Counted from the first letter of the stretch, positions 36,009 to 45,213 are shown. The stretch is DNA of 64,000 nt from Clostridium lundense DSM 17049 (GCF_000619945.1 NZ_JHVC01000006.1:62001-126000); one strand, 5' to 3'. The notes: generated from the letters alone by a model not told the origin. Translations and numbers: made by a program.

Positions 36009-36617
36009 ATGTCACAACAATCCGATGATAGAAGATCTATACGTACAAAAAAGCTCATAAGAAATGCTTTATCACAATTAATTGAAGAAAAAGGATTTAA
36101 TAATATATCAATTACTGAGTTAACTAAAAAAGCTGACATAAACAGAGGAACATTTTATTTGCACTATATTGATAAATACGATTTATTGGAACAAGTTGAA
36201 AATGAAGTAATACAAGAACTTTATGAACATGTAAAAACAGTGGGTTATATAGATATACTAAATATAAGTTCTGTAAACAAACCCATTCCATTTATAACAA
36301 AAATTTTAGAATACATTAAAGAAAATTCATTATTTATGAAAGCCATTTTAGGTCCAAAAGGTGATCCTAATTTCCATAATAAACTTAAGCAACTTATAGA
36401 AACTAATTTATTTGAAAAGAAATTATTATTTAAAACATTTAAAAAAGAAAATATGTTAATTCCGGAAGAATATTTTGTTCCTTATGTGCTTTCTGCTCAT
36501 TTAGGAGTAATTCAGCAATGGCTTCAAAATGGAATGGAACAATCTACAGAAGATATGGCATTGATTTTATCAAAAATGTTTTTTCTTGGTCCACTAAAAG
36601 TAACTGGATTAAAATAA
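36009..36617 (+). CDS. TetR-family regulator of the adjacent efflux cassette
   Basis: 202 residues. The N-terminal TetR helix-turn-helix is clear (LIRNALSQLIEEKGFNNISI, then KKADINRGTFYLHYIDKYDL); the rest is the helical ligand-binding domain. Start ATG follows AAAGGAGA. It is transcribed in the same direction as the ABC/HlyD genes, which begin 255 bp later, and a palindrome at 36787-36801 between them is a probable operator. Likely a repressor relieved by the exported compound. Confidence 0.9.
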   Translation: MSQQSDDRRSIRTKKLIRNALSQLIEEKGFNNISITELTKKADINRGTFYLHYIDKYDLLEQVENEVIQELYEHVKTVGYIDILNISSVNKPIPFITKILEYIKENSLFMKAILGPKGDPNFHNKLKQLIETNLFEKKLLFKTFKKENMLIPEEYFVPYVLSAHLGVIQQWLQNGMEQSTEDMALILSKMFFLGPLKVTGLK

Positions 36618-36786
36618 TATGGAAAATTTACATATTTATCATTACATTAATAAAATACTATAACACTTACCTTTTTAAAATATTAATAGACAACTTTTCA
36701 CAATGTGTTTATTAATGATCAATTATAGATATTCTGTTTATTGAATATACATTTATATTTGATTATAATAATTACATGCAGGATAC

Positions 36787-36801
36787 TCAACATGATGTTG
36801 A
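36787..36801. promoter_or_regulatory. Candidate TetR operator
   Basis: Perfect palindrome TCAACATGATGTTGA (7-bp arms, one central base) in the TetR-ABC gap, 71 bp before the ABC start codon. Size and symmetry match TetR-type operators. A nearby AT-rich region could hold the promoter. Confidence 0.55.
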
Positions 36802-36872
36802 TTAAATTTTGTAATTTCATTAAAATACTGTTAACTATGTGAGTATTTTTTATTTCAAAAGGAAGTGAAACT

Positions 36873-37625
36873 ATGGATAATAAATTTGATAAAAATATGA
36901 ACAATTCTCCATGTATTAGAATCGAACATGTTAATAAATCCTTTGGAAAAAATCAGGTACTTTTTGATATTAATTTAAATATATCTTATTCTCAAATTTT
37001 AGGACTACTTGGTCCATCAGGTTCAGGTAAAACAACTTTAGTTAAAATGATTTCTGGAGTTGATGCTCCAACTAGTGGAGAAGTATATTTATTAAATGAA
37101 AAAATGCCAAAGCTTTCAATGATGAATAAAATAGGGTACATGTCCCAATCTGATGCTTTATATAATGAGCTCACTGCAGAGGAAAATCTAAAATTTTTCG
37201 CTTCTATGTACAATATTAAAGGATCAAAACAAAAACAAAGAATTAATGAAGTTATGCAACTTGTAAATCTATCAGATCATTTAAAAAAACAAGTAAATCA
37301 ATATTCTGGCGGCATGAAACGTCGTCTATCTCTTGCAATTGCACTTATACATGAACCACCAGTTTTGATACTAGATGAGCCTACTGTTGGTATTGATCCA
37401 CTACTTCGCAAATCTATATGGAATGAATTATACAAATTAAGTAATAATGGTACCACTATTATTGTTACTACCCATGTAATGGATGAAGTTGAAAAATGCA
37501 ATAATCTAGGAATGATCCGTGACGGCAAATTAATTGCTGTAGGTTCTCCAGAGGAGCTTAAACGTGCTACCTCTTCAAATACAATTGAAGAAGCATTCTT
37601 ATATTATGGAGGTGCATCAAAATGA
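36873..37625 (+). CDS. ABC transporter ATP-binding protein (drug/efflux type)
   Basis: 250 residues with a full ATPase: Walker A GPSGSGKTT near residue 49, signature YSGGMKRRLSLAIAL, Walker B PVLILDEPTVGID and the His-loop TTHVMDE. Closest in style to ABC-2 exporter ATPases such as YbhF or DrrA. Start ATG follows AAAGGAAGTG. Its stop overlaps the permease start by 4 bp (ATGA), so the two subunits are translationally coupled. Confidence 0.93.
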   Translation: MDNKFDKNMNNSPCIRIEHVNKSFGKNQVLFDINLNISYSQILGLLGPSGSGKTTLVKMISGVDAPTSGEVYLLNEKMPKLSMMNKIGYMSQSDALYNELTAEENLKFFASMYNIKGSKQKQRINEVMQLVNLSDHLKKQVNQYSGGMKRRLSLAIALIHEPPVLILDEPTVGIDPLLRKSIWNELYKLSNNGTTIIVTTHVMDEVEKCNNLGMIRDGKLIAVGSPEELKRATSSNTIEEAFLYYGGASK

Positions 37626-38638
37626 GAGTAGAATCAGTTATGATTAGAATTTTACTTCAACTTGGACATGATAAACGTACTATTGCTCTAATGATTTTTG
37701 CACCTATATTAGTATTAACTTTTATGTCATTTATTTTTAATGGTTCAACTTATCATCCTAAAATAGGAGTAGTTAATGCTCCACTTAGCTTCATAAATGC
37801 CCTAGAAGATAAGGATGCAAAGGTTATAAGATACGATGAATCAAGCTCTTATGAAGCACTTAATTCATCAAAAGTTGACGCAATAATTAACTTTGAAAAT
37901 GGAACTGCCCATATTGAATTAGAAGGTAGTGATCCAAACAAAAGTAATGCTGTTATTATGCTTACACAAAGTATTACTCAGCAGTCACTTTCCTCCCCTA
38001 AACCAGACATAACTCATTTATATGGTTATGAAAATATGTCCTCTTTTGATAACTTTGGTCCTATACTTATTGGATTCTTTGTATTCTTTTTTGTTTTTCT
38101 AGTAGCAGGAGTTTCATTTCTTGGTGAGCGTACTTCTGGCACTCTTGAAAGACTACTTGCTACACCAATACGTAGATGGGAAATTGTTGTGGGTTATATT
38201 TTAGGATTTGGAGTTTTTACTGTAATACAGTCTGCCCTTATTGCCTGGTATTCAATTAGTGTTCTTAATATAATGATGGTAGGATCATTTGCTCTAGTAC
38301 TTCTTATAACTGTACTAACTGCAATGGTTGCTCTTTCTATTGGTACATTCATATCTGCATTTGCAAACAATGAAATGCAAATGATTCAATTTATACCTAT
38401 AATTCTAGTCCCTCAATTATTTTTTTCAGGATTATTTGACTTGAGCACCATGTCTCCATGGCTTCAAGCTGTCGGACGTTTTACACCATTGTGGTATGTA
38501 GCTGACGCTTTAAGAAATATCATGGTGCGCGGAAAAGGCTGGGATGATATTTTAATTAACGTAGTCGTTTTAATTATAACTTGCATCTTCTTCATGATGG
38601 CAAATATATTAGTTCTAAAAAAATATCGTAAAATATAA
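37622..38638 (+). CDS. ABC-2 type permease
   Basis: 338 residues. One N-terminal membrane helix, a large extracytoplasmic loop (about 45-135) and five C-terminal helices; the ERTSGTLERLLATPIRRWEIV motif near residue 168 and the PLWYVADALRNIM segment are classical for ABC-2 permeases of YhhJ/YbhR type. It forms the export channel with the preceding ATPase, probably as a homodimer. Confidence 0.93.
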   Translation: MRVESVMIRILLQLGHDKRTIALMIFAPILVLTFMSFIFNGSTYHPKIGVVNAPLSFINALEDKDAKVIRYDESSSYEALNSSKVDAIINFENGTAHIELEGSDPNKSNAVIMLTQSITQQSLSSPKPDITHLYGYENMSSFDNFGPILIGFFVFFFVFLVAGVSFLGERTSGTLERLLATPIRRWEIVVGYILGFGVFTVIQSALIAWYSISVLNIMMVGSFALVLLITVLTAMVALSIGTFISAFANNEMQMIQFIPIILVPQLFFSGLFDLSTMSPWLQAVGRFTPLWYVADALRNIMVRGKGWDDILINVVVLIITCIFFMMANILVLKKYRKI

Positions 38639-38657
38639 TACAAAGCAGGTGATTTTT

Positions 38658-39806
38658 ATGAAGAAAATATTTATGTGTATTTTATCCATTGCTTTTATTG
38701 CCACAGGATGTTCTGCAAAATCAAATAATTTAACTTTAAAGGGAGATATTGAAAATAATATTATATCTGCTAACAGCACCGTATCTGGTAAAATAGTTAA
38801 AATGAACAAACAGCAAGGAGAAGCAGTTAAAAAAGGAGAAATTATAGCTATAATAGATAATACAAATCAAAAATATACTGTTGATCAATTAGAAGCAGTT
38901 ATAAAAATGAAAAAAGCAAAACTTGAGGAATTAAAATTAGGAACTCGACCTGAGCAAATACAACAAGCAGAAGCGCTAGTACGCGCTAGTAAAGCACAAT
39001 TGGATCTTTTAACTTCTGGCAACAGAACTGAACAAATAGAACAAGCTAGAAATAGTGTTTCAATTGCACAGGAAGCCTTAAATACTGTAAAACTAACCTA
39101 TGATCATTTAAATACACAATATAATAATACTTTAAAATTATACAACATAGGTGCAGTATCTAAAAGTGAATTAGATGAGGCAAAATACAAATTAGATACA
39201 ACAGCTAATCAACGTTCTTCGGCACAATATCAATTAGAAAATGCTAGACAACAATTGTTATTGCTTCAAAATGGTGCAACAGTTCAATCAATTGCTTCAG
39301 CTAAAGCAAATTATGATGCAGCCAATGCACAGCTAAGTTTACTTAAAAGCGGGGCAACCAAACAAGCTATTGAAGCTGCTCAAGCTGATTTAGATCAGTC
39401 TATAGCTCAATTAAATCAAGCTAAAAACACATTAAATAACTGTAATATTATTGCTTTAAATGATGGAATTATAATAAGTAAAAACTTTCAATTAGGTGAT
39501 ATAGTTAATGTAGGTAGTAATATCGCTGATATAGCTATTTCAAATGATTTATATGTATTATGTTATATACCTGATGAATATTTAGATAAAATTTATTACA
39601 ATCAACCACTAACTGTAGAAACCTCTATTGGTTCTCAGACAGGAAAAGTTAATTATATTGCTTTAAAACATGAATATACACCTAAAGATAAACAATCTAC
39701 TTCTGACAGTAAACATATGGCTACTAAAATAAAAGTTGCTATAAAAGATACTAAGGGAATATTAAAATCTGGAATGTCTGCAAATGTTAAAATACCTTTA
39801 AAATAA
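38658..39806 (+). CDS. HlyD-type adaptor lipoprotein of the efflux cassette
   Basis: About 382 residues. The signal peptide ends in a lipobox (FIATGC), so the adaptor should be anchored on the outer face of the membrane. A split biotinyl-lipoyl-like domain (IVKMNKQQGEAVKKGEIIAI) flanks a long coiled coil rich in Gln and Ala (about 75-260), followed by a beta-barrel. With TetR, ATPase and permease this mirrors the Gram-negative cecR-ybhGFSR layout, but without an outer membrane the adaptor must work differently. An in-frame GTG at 38649 is rejected because AGGTGA fits the ATG at 38658. Confidence 0.9.
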   Translation: MKKIFMCILSIAFIATGCSAKSNNLTLKGDIENNIISANSTVSGKIVKMNKQQGEAVKKGEIIAIIDNTNQKYTVDQLEAVIKMKKAKLEELKLGTRPEQIQQAEALVRASKAQLDLLTSGNRTEQIEQARNSVSIAQEALNTVKLTYDHLNTQYNNTLKLYNIGAVSKSELDEAKYKLDTTANQRSSAQYQLENARQQLLLLQNGATVQSIASAKANYDAANAQLSLLKSGATKQAIEAAQADLDQSIAQLNQAKNTLNNCNIIALNDGIIISKNFQLGDIVNVGSNIADIAISNDLYVLCYIPDEYLDKIYYNQPLTVETSIGSQTGKVNYIALKHEYTPKDKQSTSDSKHMATKIKVAIKDTKGILKSGMSANVKIPLK

Positions 39807-39824
39807 TATTGTTATATAGGTACA

Positions 39825-39934
39825 AAATACCGTAAAGTCCAGAAATGATATGCTCCACTTAAAGTAGACAGATTAAAAAATAAAAATCTGCTACTAAAAA
39901 GAAAAATATATCATAAATGAATTTTACGGTATTT
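39825..39934. repeat. Nested imperfect palindrome
   Basis: 110-bp region with three nested pairings: outer AAATACCGTAAA with TTTACGGTATTT (12 bp, perfect), middle ATGATAT with ATATCAT, inner AGTAGACAGATT with AATCTGCTACT. It lies 18 bp after the HlyD stop and 8 bp before the convergent gene. It may be a two-way terminator or the scar of a small mobile element. Confidence 0.65.
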
Positions 39935-39942
39935 AAAAGAAA

Positions 39943-40257
39943 TTACACCTCATTACTTACCTTTTCTAATAATGCTATGAAATCTTCTTGTTTTTTTACA
40001 TCCAAATATAAATCCACCAATACTTTAGTTGACATATTATTATATCCTTTATGTCCATTATTTAATATACTACCAAGTTTTATCATAAAATTTTCTTTGT
40101 TTATTTCTATGTCCTTTAACATTTCATTTCCAATATATTCAACTAATTCTTCTTTTAAAGTTTCTCTTAAGTTATAAGAAAAATTCTCCATGTATGCTCT
40201 CACTTCTTCTGGATATACTGAAAAGTCTTCATCCAATAGATCTTCTATATTAAACAT
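39943..40257 (-). CDS. Hypothetical acidic protein, 104 residues
   Basis: Not recognised. Helical and acidic (starts MFNIEDLLDEDFSVYPEEVR), no membrane segment or cysteine. The ribosome site is weak: GGAAGAAGG is close to the ATG. It is transcribed after a 100-bp gap downstream of the P-type ATPase gene and may be in the same transcript. Confidence 0.6.
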   Translation of the reverse strand: MFNIEDLLDEDFSVYPEEVRAYMENFSYNLRETLKEELVEYIGNEMLKDIEINKENFMIKLGSILNNGHKGYNNMSTKVLVDLYLDVKKQEDFIALLEKVSNEV

Positions 40258-40358
40258 AACCTTCTTCCTCTCCTATCCCCTTACTACACTCTTTAGTTAA
40301 AAACCTAATATTTTTTTATTAAGGCACTTTATAATCTACTGATTTTATGTAATACATC

Positions 40359-42695
40359 TTATTTTAATTTTTTTATAAGCTTAGGTAAAGTAATCATTCC
40401 TATTATAGCAACTAAACATATTATAGTTAATGGTAATATGCAGTAGGATTTAAAAAATCTAATAACAAACAACTCTCTTGTAAAAGGTAATAAAAAACTT
40501 AATATAAATAATATTGACATAACAATTACAATAGAAAATCTATAAAAATTTAGTGGAGTAGATACTTTAAGTAAAACAAATAAGCTTAATCCTCCAAAAA
40601 TAATTAAAGCTAAAGTACGACATTGATCCAAAGGTAATCCCCTATAGTATCCAAATAAAAATATAATAGTAGTCCCTATTCCTATTAAAGCTCCATTTGG
40701 AATTGAGGCTCGTAAAACTCTTTTCAAAAAATCACTTTCTATTATATCTGTATTGGGAGATAGAGCTAAAAAAAATGAAGGAATTCCTATAGTTAATGTA
40801 CCTACTAATGTTAATTGTATGGGTATAATAGGAAAAGGCACTAGCAGTAATCCAAATATTATAGAAAGAATTATGAAATACACAGTTTTGGATAAAAATA
40901 ACTCAGAAACCTTTTCTAAATTATTTATAAGTCTTCTTCCTTCTAAAACTACATGAGGCAAAGCCGCAAAATCTGAATTTAATAAAACAAGCTGTGCCAC
41001 TGCTTTGGTAGCATCTGAACCACTAGCCATAGCAATGCCACAATCAGATTCTTTCAATGCTAATACATCATTTACTCCATCACCGGTCATGGCCACTGTA
41101 TGATTATTCTTTTTAAGGCACTTTATTATATCCTTTTTTTGATGAGGAGAAACTCTTCCAAAAACGCAAGTATTTTCTACAATCCTTCTTAGCTCCTCCT
41201 CATCTTTTGGTAAGTTTCTAGCATCTATGTAATTTTCACCATTTTTAACTCCCACTCTTTTTGCTATAGACGATACAGTTACTGGATTATCTCCAGATAT
41301 TATTTTTAATGATACATTTTCTTTATTAAAATAGTTAATAATTTCTTCAGCATTTTCTCGTATAACGTCCTCAATAAATATTAATGCAGCATTTTCAACT
41401 TCTCCGTTTAATTCTTCATCAAAATTTTTTCCATTAAATTTTGATAATAATAAAACTCTTTTTCCTTCTTTAGCTGCTTCTTCAACCTTATCAGATATTT
41501 CCGTATATCTATCCCTTAATATCATTTCTGGCGCTCCAAAAACCCAGGCACCTTCATCTTCAAATTGTACTGCTGACCACTTTCTTTTAGATGAAAAAGG
41601 TATCTTATTTTTCACTTTTAAATTTGGGTTATGGCCATATTTCTCCAATAAAGCTCTTTGTGTTGCATTACCATCTTCAAAGCTATGAACTATTGCTGAA
41701 AGAATTTTATCTATTTCTTTTATGTCTTTATTTTCAAAAGGAACTACTTCACTTAATTTTAAGTCTCCTTTAGTTATAGTACCTGTTTTATCTAAACACA
41801 ATACATCTACCCTAGCTAAAACCTCTGTTGCAGGTAATTCTTGAATAAGGGTGTCCCATTTAGAAAGCCTTATAATTGATACTACAAAAGTAGCACTAGT
41901 TAAAAGCACTAATCCTTCTGGTACCATACCAACTATGCCTGTTACAGATGCTATTAATGCCTCTTGCCAGCTTCTATTTGAATAAACTATCTGTGTAAAA
42001 ATTAATAATGACCCTATAGGTATAGCTAGCCATATTATTATTTTAAATATTTTATTTATCGATATTTGGAGCTCAGAATTTATAAGCTTGAACTTTTTAG
42101 CCTCATCTGCTAACTTTGCTGCATAGGTATCCTTTCCTACATTTATAACTCTTCCGTAAGTTTTCCCTGATGTAACAAAACTTCCTGACAAAAGTTTATC
42201 CCCACATTTTTTTAAAATAGAGTCTGCTTCCCCTGTAATCAGCGACTCATCTACTTCTATTTCATCATTATTACATATCTCACAATCTACTAATATTTGA
42301 TCTCCAGTACTTAATACAATAATATCGTCTATAACAATTTCTTCTATATTTACATTAACAATCTTATTATCTCTTATTACATCTATTCTATTTTCATTAA
42401 TAAGTGATAATCTTTCCAATATACGCTTGGCACGAATCTCTTGAAAAATTCCTATTATAGTATTACTTATTATTACTCCAGCAAAAATAGCATTTCTAGG
42501 TGATCCTGCTATAAGTACTGCCATAGCTAAAACAGCATTTAATGCATTATAATTTGTAAATAAATTTGCTCTTATTATTTGCCCAAAAGTACGTGAAGGC
42601 GTTTTAGGAATAGCATTTACTTTTCCTCTTTTTATTCTATCTAATACTTCATTTTCACTAAGTCCTTTTATCATTATATCATCTTTGTCCTTCAT
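40359..42695 (-). CDS. Cation-transporting P-type ATPase (CtpE-like)
   Basis: About 778 residues. Actuator domain TGEAD, phosphorylation motif DKTGTITKG near residue 305, hinge TGDGVNDVLALKESD near 555, and ten predicted helices including PEGLVLLTSATF in the fourth. The absence of heavy-metal CPC/CPx motifs and the PEGLVLLTS version of helix 4 resemble the CtpE branch, whose mycobacterial member handles calcium; substrate here is inferred. GTG codons at 42705-42710 are in frame, but the ATG at 42695 is a more ordinary start with AGGTGG 11 nt upstream. Confidence 0.9.
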   Translation of the reverse strand: MKDKDDIMIKGLSENEVLDRIKRGKVNAIPKTPSRTFGQIIRANLFTNYNALNAVLAMAVLIAGSPRNAIFAGVIISNTIIGIFQEIRAKRILERLSLINENRIDVIRDNKIVNVNIEEIVIDDIIVLSTGDQILVDCEICNNDEIEVDESLITGEADSILKKCGDKLLSGSFVTSGKTYGRVINVGKDTYAAKLADEAKKFKLINSELQISINKIFKIIIWLAIPIGSLLIFTQIVYSNRSWQEALIASVTGIVGMVPEGLVLLTSATFVVSIIRLSKWDTLIQELPATEVLARVDVLCLDKTGTITKGDLKLSEVVPFENKDIKEIDKILSAIVHSFEDGNATQRALLEKYGHNPNLKVKNKIPFSSKRKWSAVQFEDEGAWVFGAPEMILRDRYTEISDKVEEAAKEGKRVLLLSKFNGKNFDEELNGEVENAALIFIEDVIRENAEEIINYFNKENVSLKIISGDNPVTVSSIAKRVGVKNGENYIDARNLPKDEEELRRIVENTCVFGRVSPHQKKDIIKCLKKNNHTVAMTGDGVNDVLALKESDCGIAMASGSDATKAVAQLVLLNSDFAALPHVVLEGRRLINNLEKVSELFLSKTVYFIILSIIFGLLLVPFPIIPIQLTLVGTLTIGIPSFFLALSPNTDIIESDFLKRVLRASIPNGALIGIGTTIIFLFGYYRGLPLDQCRTLALIIFGGLSLFVLLKVSTPLNFYRFSIVIVMSILFILSFLLPFTRELFVIRFFKSYCILPLTIICLVAIIGMITLPKLIKKLK

Positions 42696-42781
42696 CCTAA
42701 ATTTCACCACCTAATTCTAATTATAAGCTATTTATAATAAATTAAACTCATTAAAATTGAAAAAAATATTTTATTTTAACT

Positions 42782-42818
42782 AAAAAAGTTGTTAACAACT
42801 CTTGTTAACAACTTTTTT
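42782..42818 (-). terminator. Terminator after the response regulator
   Basis: Perfect 17-bp stem AAAAAAGTTGTTAACAA / TTGTTAACAACTTTTTT with a 3-nt loop. It ends the gene at 42878 and separates it from the P-type ATPase. Confidence 0.88.
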
Positions 42819-42877
42819 TAGCTATTTTTTAACTTTTACTAACTAATGATTAAACACATAAAATTTAAACTTTAATT

Positions 42878-43267
42878 TCATTTACCCTCTGCTAAAATTT
42901 TATTTACTAAACAAACTAATTTATCTTTAACATAGTCCTTTTTCATAAAACGAATAGCACCAAGATCTTCACATATTCCAAGTTCATCTGAGAAGTTATC
43001 CTTGCCTCCATCTGAAAGAACTATAATTTTTGTGTCTTTATATTCTTTTTCCAATTCTATTAATACTTCTATTCCAGTTTTTTTAGGCATATATACATCA
43101 GTAATTACTAAATCAATATTGCCATTTTTTTTAAACAACTCAATACCTTCTTCACCATTAGAAGCCTCATAAACTTTATAGTTTTCATCTTCTAAAAGGA
43201 CTCTTATAAATTTCCTGATACTTATAGAATCATCAATTATCAATATATTTTTTTGTTCTTCATTCAT
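42878..43267 (-). CDS. Single-domain response regulator (CheY-like)
   Basis: 129 residues, a receiver domain only. Acidic pocket IIDDS near residue 11, phospho-acceptor Asp in LVITDVYMPKK near residue 57, IIVLSDGG and the Lys of FMKKDYV complete the active site. With no output domain it must act through protein contacts, for example in chemotaxis or a phosphorelay; no kinase lies nearby. Start ATG follows GGGGGAGA. Confidence 0.93.
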   Translation of the reverse strand: MNEEQKNILIIDDSISIRKFIRVLLEDENYKVYEASNGEEGIELFKKNGNIDLVITDVYMPKKTGIEVLIELEKEYKDTKIIVLSDGGKDNFSDELGICEDLGAIRFMKKDYVKDKLVCLVNKILAEGK

Positions 43268-43409
43268 AATAATAGTCTCCCCCTTTGTTTATTAATACCC
43301 CACATTTACAAGATACAAACATAAGCTTATGCTAAATGTATTATATGGTGGCAGTAAAATTACTAAATTAATACCATAATAACATAAAAATTATATAGTA
43401 ACTAAGCAT

Positions 43410-43805
43410 TTATTTTTCTTTTAACAATAAATTAACCGTTGGTATATCTGCTGGTGCCCAATTTAATGAAAGTAAATTCTTTTTATCCAACCATATAAGT
43501 TTATCATGTTCATTAGCTATTGGACATCCTCCTACTATTTTACATCTAATAGTAGTTAAATTTACTATAATATCTTCGTATTCATAACTACTATTATTAA
43601 ATATATCTATAAACTTAATATCACAATTGAGTTCCTCTTTAATTTCTCTTATTATCGCATCACTAACTTTTTCATTCTTCTCAACTTTACCACCTGGAAA
43701 CTCCCAGCAATTAGGCAAAGTCATGTTAGTAGAACGAAGGGCACAAAGTATCTCATTATTTTCATTTTCAATAATTGCACCAACTACTTGTACTGTTTTC
43801 TTCAT
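43410..43805 (-). CDS. NUDIX hydrolase (MutT-like)
   Basis: 131 residues. The Nudix box reads GGKVEKNEKVSDAIIREIKE followed by ELNC, matching GX5EX7REUXEEXGU except that Cys-Asp replaces the usual Gly after EEL. VVGAIIENENNEILCALRS at the start and FPGGKVE support an 8-oxo-dGTP or (d)CTP pyrophosphohydrolase role in nucleotide-pool cleaning. AGAGGTG fits the ATG at 43805 better than an upstream in-frame codon. Confidence 0.9.
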   Translation of the reverse strand: MKKTVQVVGAIIENENNEILCALRSTNMTLPNCWEFPGGKVEKNEKVSDAIIREIKEELNCDIKFIDIFNNSSYEYEDIIVNLTTIRCKIVGGCPIANEHDKLIWLDKKNLLSLNWAPADIPTVNLLLKEK

Positions 43806-43860
43806 TTGTAACACCTCTTATATATACTAATGTTTTTCTTCTTTATTTTTATTAAATGGC

Positions 43861-43960
43861 TATCCACTCTAATACCCCTATCTCTTCAACGTGGAAGTAA
43901 AGAGCAGCTACGTCCCTGGATAAGGATTTCTCCAACTTCTAAAGAGCAATACCCCTAAGA
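43861..43960. repeat. Intergenic palindromic repeat, family B, copy 2
   Basis: Contains AGCTACGTCCCTGGATAAG followed by TTTCTCCAACTTCTAAAGAG, sharing the AGCTACG-TCCTGGATAAG word and following TTCT block with 6761-6850. The two copies extend in opposite directions from this shared word, as if each were a different part of one longer element. Fills the first half of the 422-bp gap between the NUDIX and PadR genes. Confidence 0.55.
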
Positions 43961-43963
43961 ATT

Positions 43964-44113
43964 CTATTTATTCTTTTTCTCAATAATAATATCCATTAAC
44001 TTAATTCCCCTATTAGCTAATTTTACAAATAATATAAATCCATATAATATAATCCCAAACTTTAAAAGTAATATTATTAATGTTACACCATAACCTTTTA
44101 TGTAAATGCTCAT
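43964..44113 (-). CDS. Possible small membrane protein, 49 residues
   Basis: Reads MSIYIKGYGVTLIILLLKFG and on through a single membrane helix to a charged tail (MDIIIEKKNK). Composition is that of a small clostridial membrane protein, but no ribosome site is visible before the ATG at 44113 and the 3' end touches the family B repeat. Kept as a candidate only. Confidence 0.35.
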   Translation of the reverse strand: MSIYIKGYGVTLIILLLKFGIILYGFILFVKLANRGIKLMDIIIEKKNK

Positions 44114-44158
44114 TTATAACATAATAATAACATATCATCCTAGTAATCACAAAACTAC

Positions 44159-44187
44159 TTGACAATACATAGTAGCTACAATATATT
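44159..44187 (+). promoter_or_regulatory. Promoter of the padR operon
   Basis: TTGACA and TATATT with a 17-bp spacer, 41 bp before the PadR start codon. Confidence 0.78.
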
Positions 44188-44208
44188 ATTAGTATAAGCT
44201 ATTATGTA
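44166..44208. promoter_or_regulatory. Candidate PadR operator
   Basis: Inverted repeat TACATAGTAGCT (44166-44177) and AGCTATTATGTA (44197-44208), one mismatch, bracketing the -10 box. ATGT/ACAT half-sites are typical of PadR operators. Its position suggests self-repression. Confidence 0.65.
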
Positions 44209-44227
44209 ATACATGGTAGGTGATGAT

Positions 44228-44548
44228 ATGGCGCGTAATACTCAAATGTTAAAAGGATTATTAGAAGGATGCATACTAAAAATCATAAGCAAAAATGAAA
44301 CTTATGGTTATGAAATATGTGAAAAGCTAGTGAAATTTGGCTTCAAGGAAGTGACTGAAGGAAGTGTATATCCTATTTTAATAAGACTTGAAAAAAAGAA
44401 GCTTATATTTTCAATTATGAAACCATCCCCACTAGGGCCTATGAGAAAATACTATTATATTACTGATGAAGGTAAAAATGAATTAATGGAATTTATTGGT
44501 ACTTGGTCTGAAATGAAAGAAAATGTTCAAAATGTATTGGAGGAATAA
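44228..44548 (+). CDS. PadR-family transcriptional regulator
   Basis: About 106 residues, a short (PadR-s2) form: winged helix with LLEGCILKIISKNETYGYEI and GSVYPILIRLEKKKLIFS, then a single C-terminal helix for dimerisation. AGGTGATG fits the ATG at 44228; upstream in-frame codons are ignored. It is followed after 2 bp by a membrane protein gene, the usual pairing in which PadR represses its own two-gene operon, often in response to membrane stress or drugs. Confidence 0.92.
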   Translation: MARNTQMLKGLLEGCILKIISKNETYGYEICEKLVKFGFKEVTEGSVYPILIRLEKKKLIFSIMKPSPLGPMRKYYYITDEGKNELMEFIGTWSEMKENVQNVLEE

Positions 44549-44550
44549 TC

Positions 44551-45213
44551 ATGTTTTTAGAGTTAAAGCTTTCAAAAATAAGATCTAGAGAAGAAAAAAA
44601 ATTAAATAAAAAAAATTATGCTTCATTTAAAGAAATAGAACAATACATGAGAAATAGCACCTTAAGCTCTATTGAAAGAGAAGAAGTTTTTCAACAAATA
44701 TTAGACATGATGCTGCAAGCTCAATGTGAAAATAAAAGTATAGATTTATTTTTAGGAAATAATCATAAAAATTTTTGTGATTCAATAATTAACGAATACA
44801 ATAAATCAAAGAGCTTTATGTTGAAAGCTATAAGTCTTATTGAAGAACTTATTATATATTTTATAGCATGGATATCATTAGATATGCTATTTAGCTTTTC
44901 ACTGAAATTTAACCTAAACTCTTTAATAACAGCTTCATTATTATGCATTATAACCTTCATAAAAAAATCTAAAATAACATCTACAACAGAAAAAAATATA
45001 AAATCTTCTATTAATAAATCATTTTTATTTATAGTTCCGTTAGTTTTTTTTACAAAAATTATACTAAACATTATTACATCTATCTTTAAAATTAACACAG
45101 ATATAAATATAACCTTATATTCTGCAAGGTACTTTTTCATAGGTTGTATACTATTCTTGTTAATATCTCAATTGTATAAGATAAAATCTAATACAATGAG
45201 AATCTTACAGTAA
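44551..45213 (+). CDS. PadR-linked membrane protein (DUF1048-like N-terminus)
   Basis: 220 residues. A soluble helical N-terminal half (about 1-95; DMMLQAQCENKSIDLFLGNN then FCDSIINEYNKS) resembles DUF1048/DUF1700-type modules that accompany PadR genes, followed by four hydrophobic segments. Function unknown. Start ATG is 3 bp after the PadR stop codon with TTGGAGGA inside the padR end, so coupled translation is likely. Confidence 0.75.
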   Translation: MFLELKLSKIRSREEKKLNKKNYASFKEIEQYMRNSTLSSIEREEVFQQILDMMLQAQCENKSIDLFLGNNHKNFCDSIINEYNKSKSFMLKAISLIEELIIYFIAWISLDMLFSFSLKFNLNSLITASLLCIITFIKKSKITSTTEKNIKSSINKSFLFIVPLVFFTKIILNIITSIFKINTDINITLYSARYFFIGCILFLLISQLYKIKSNTMRILQ

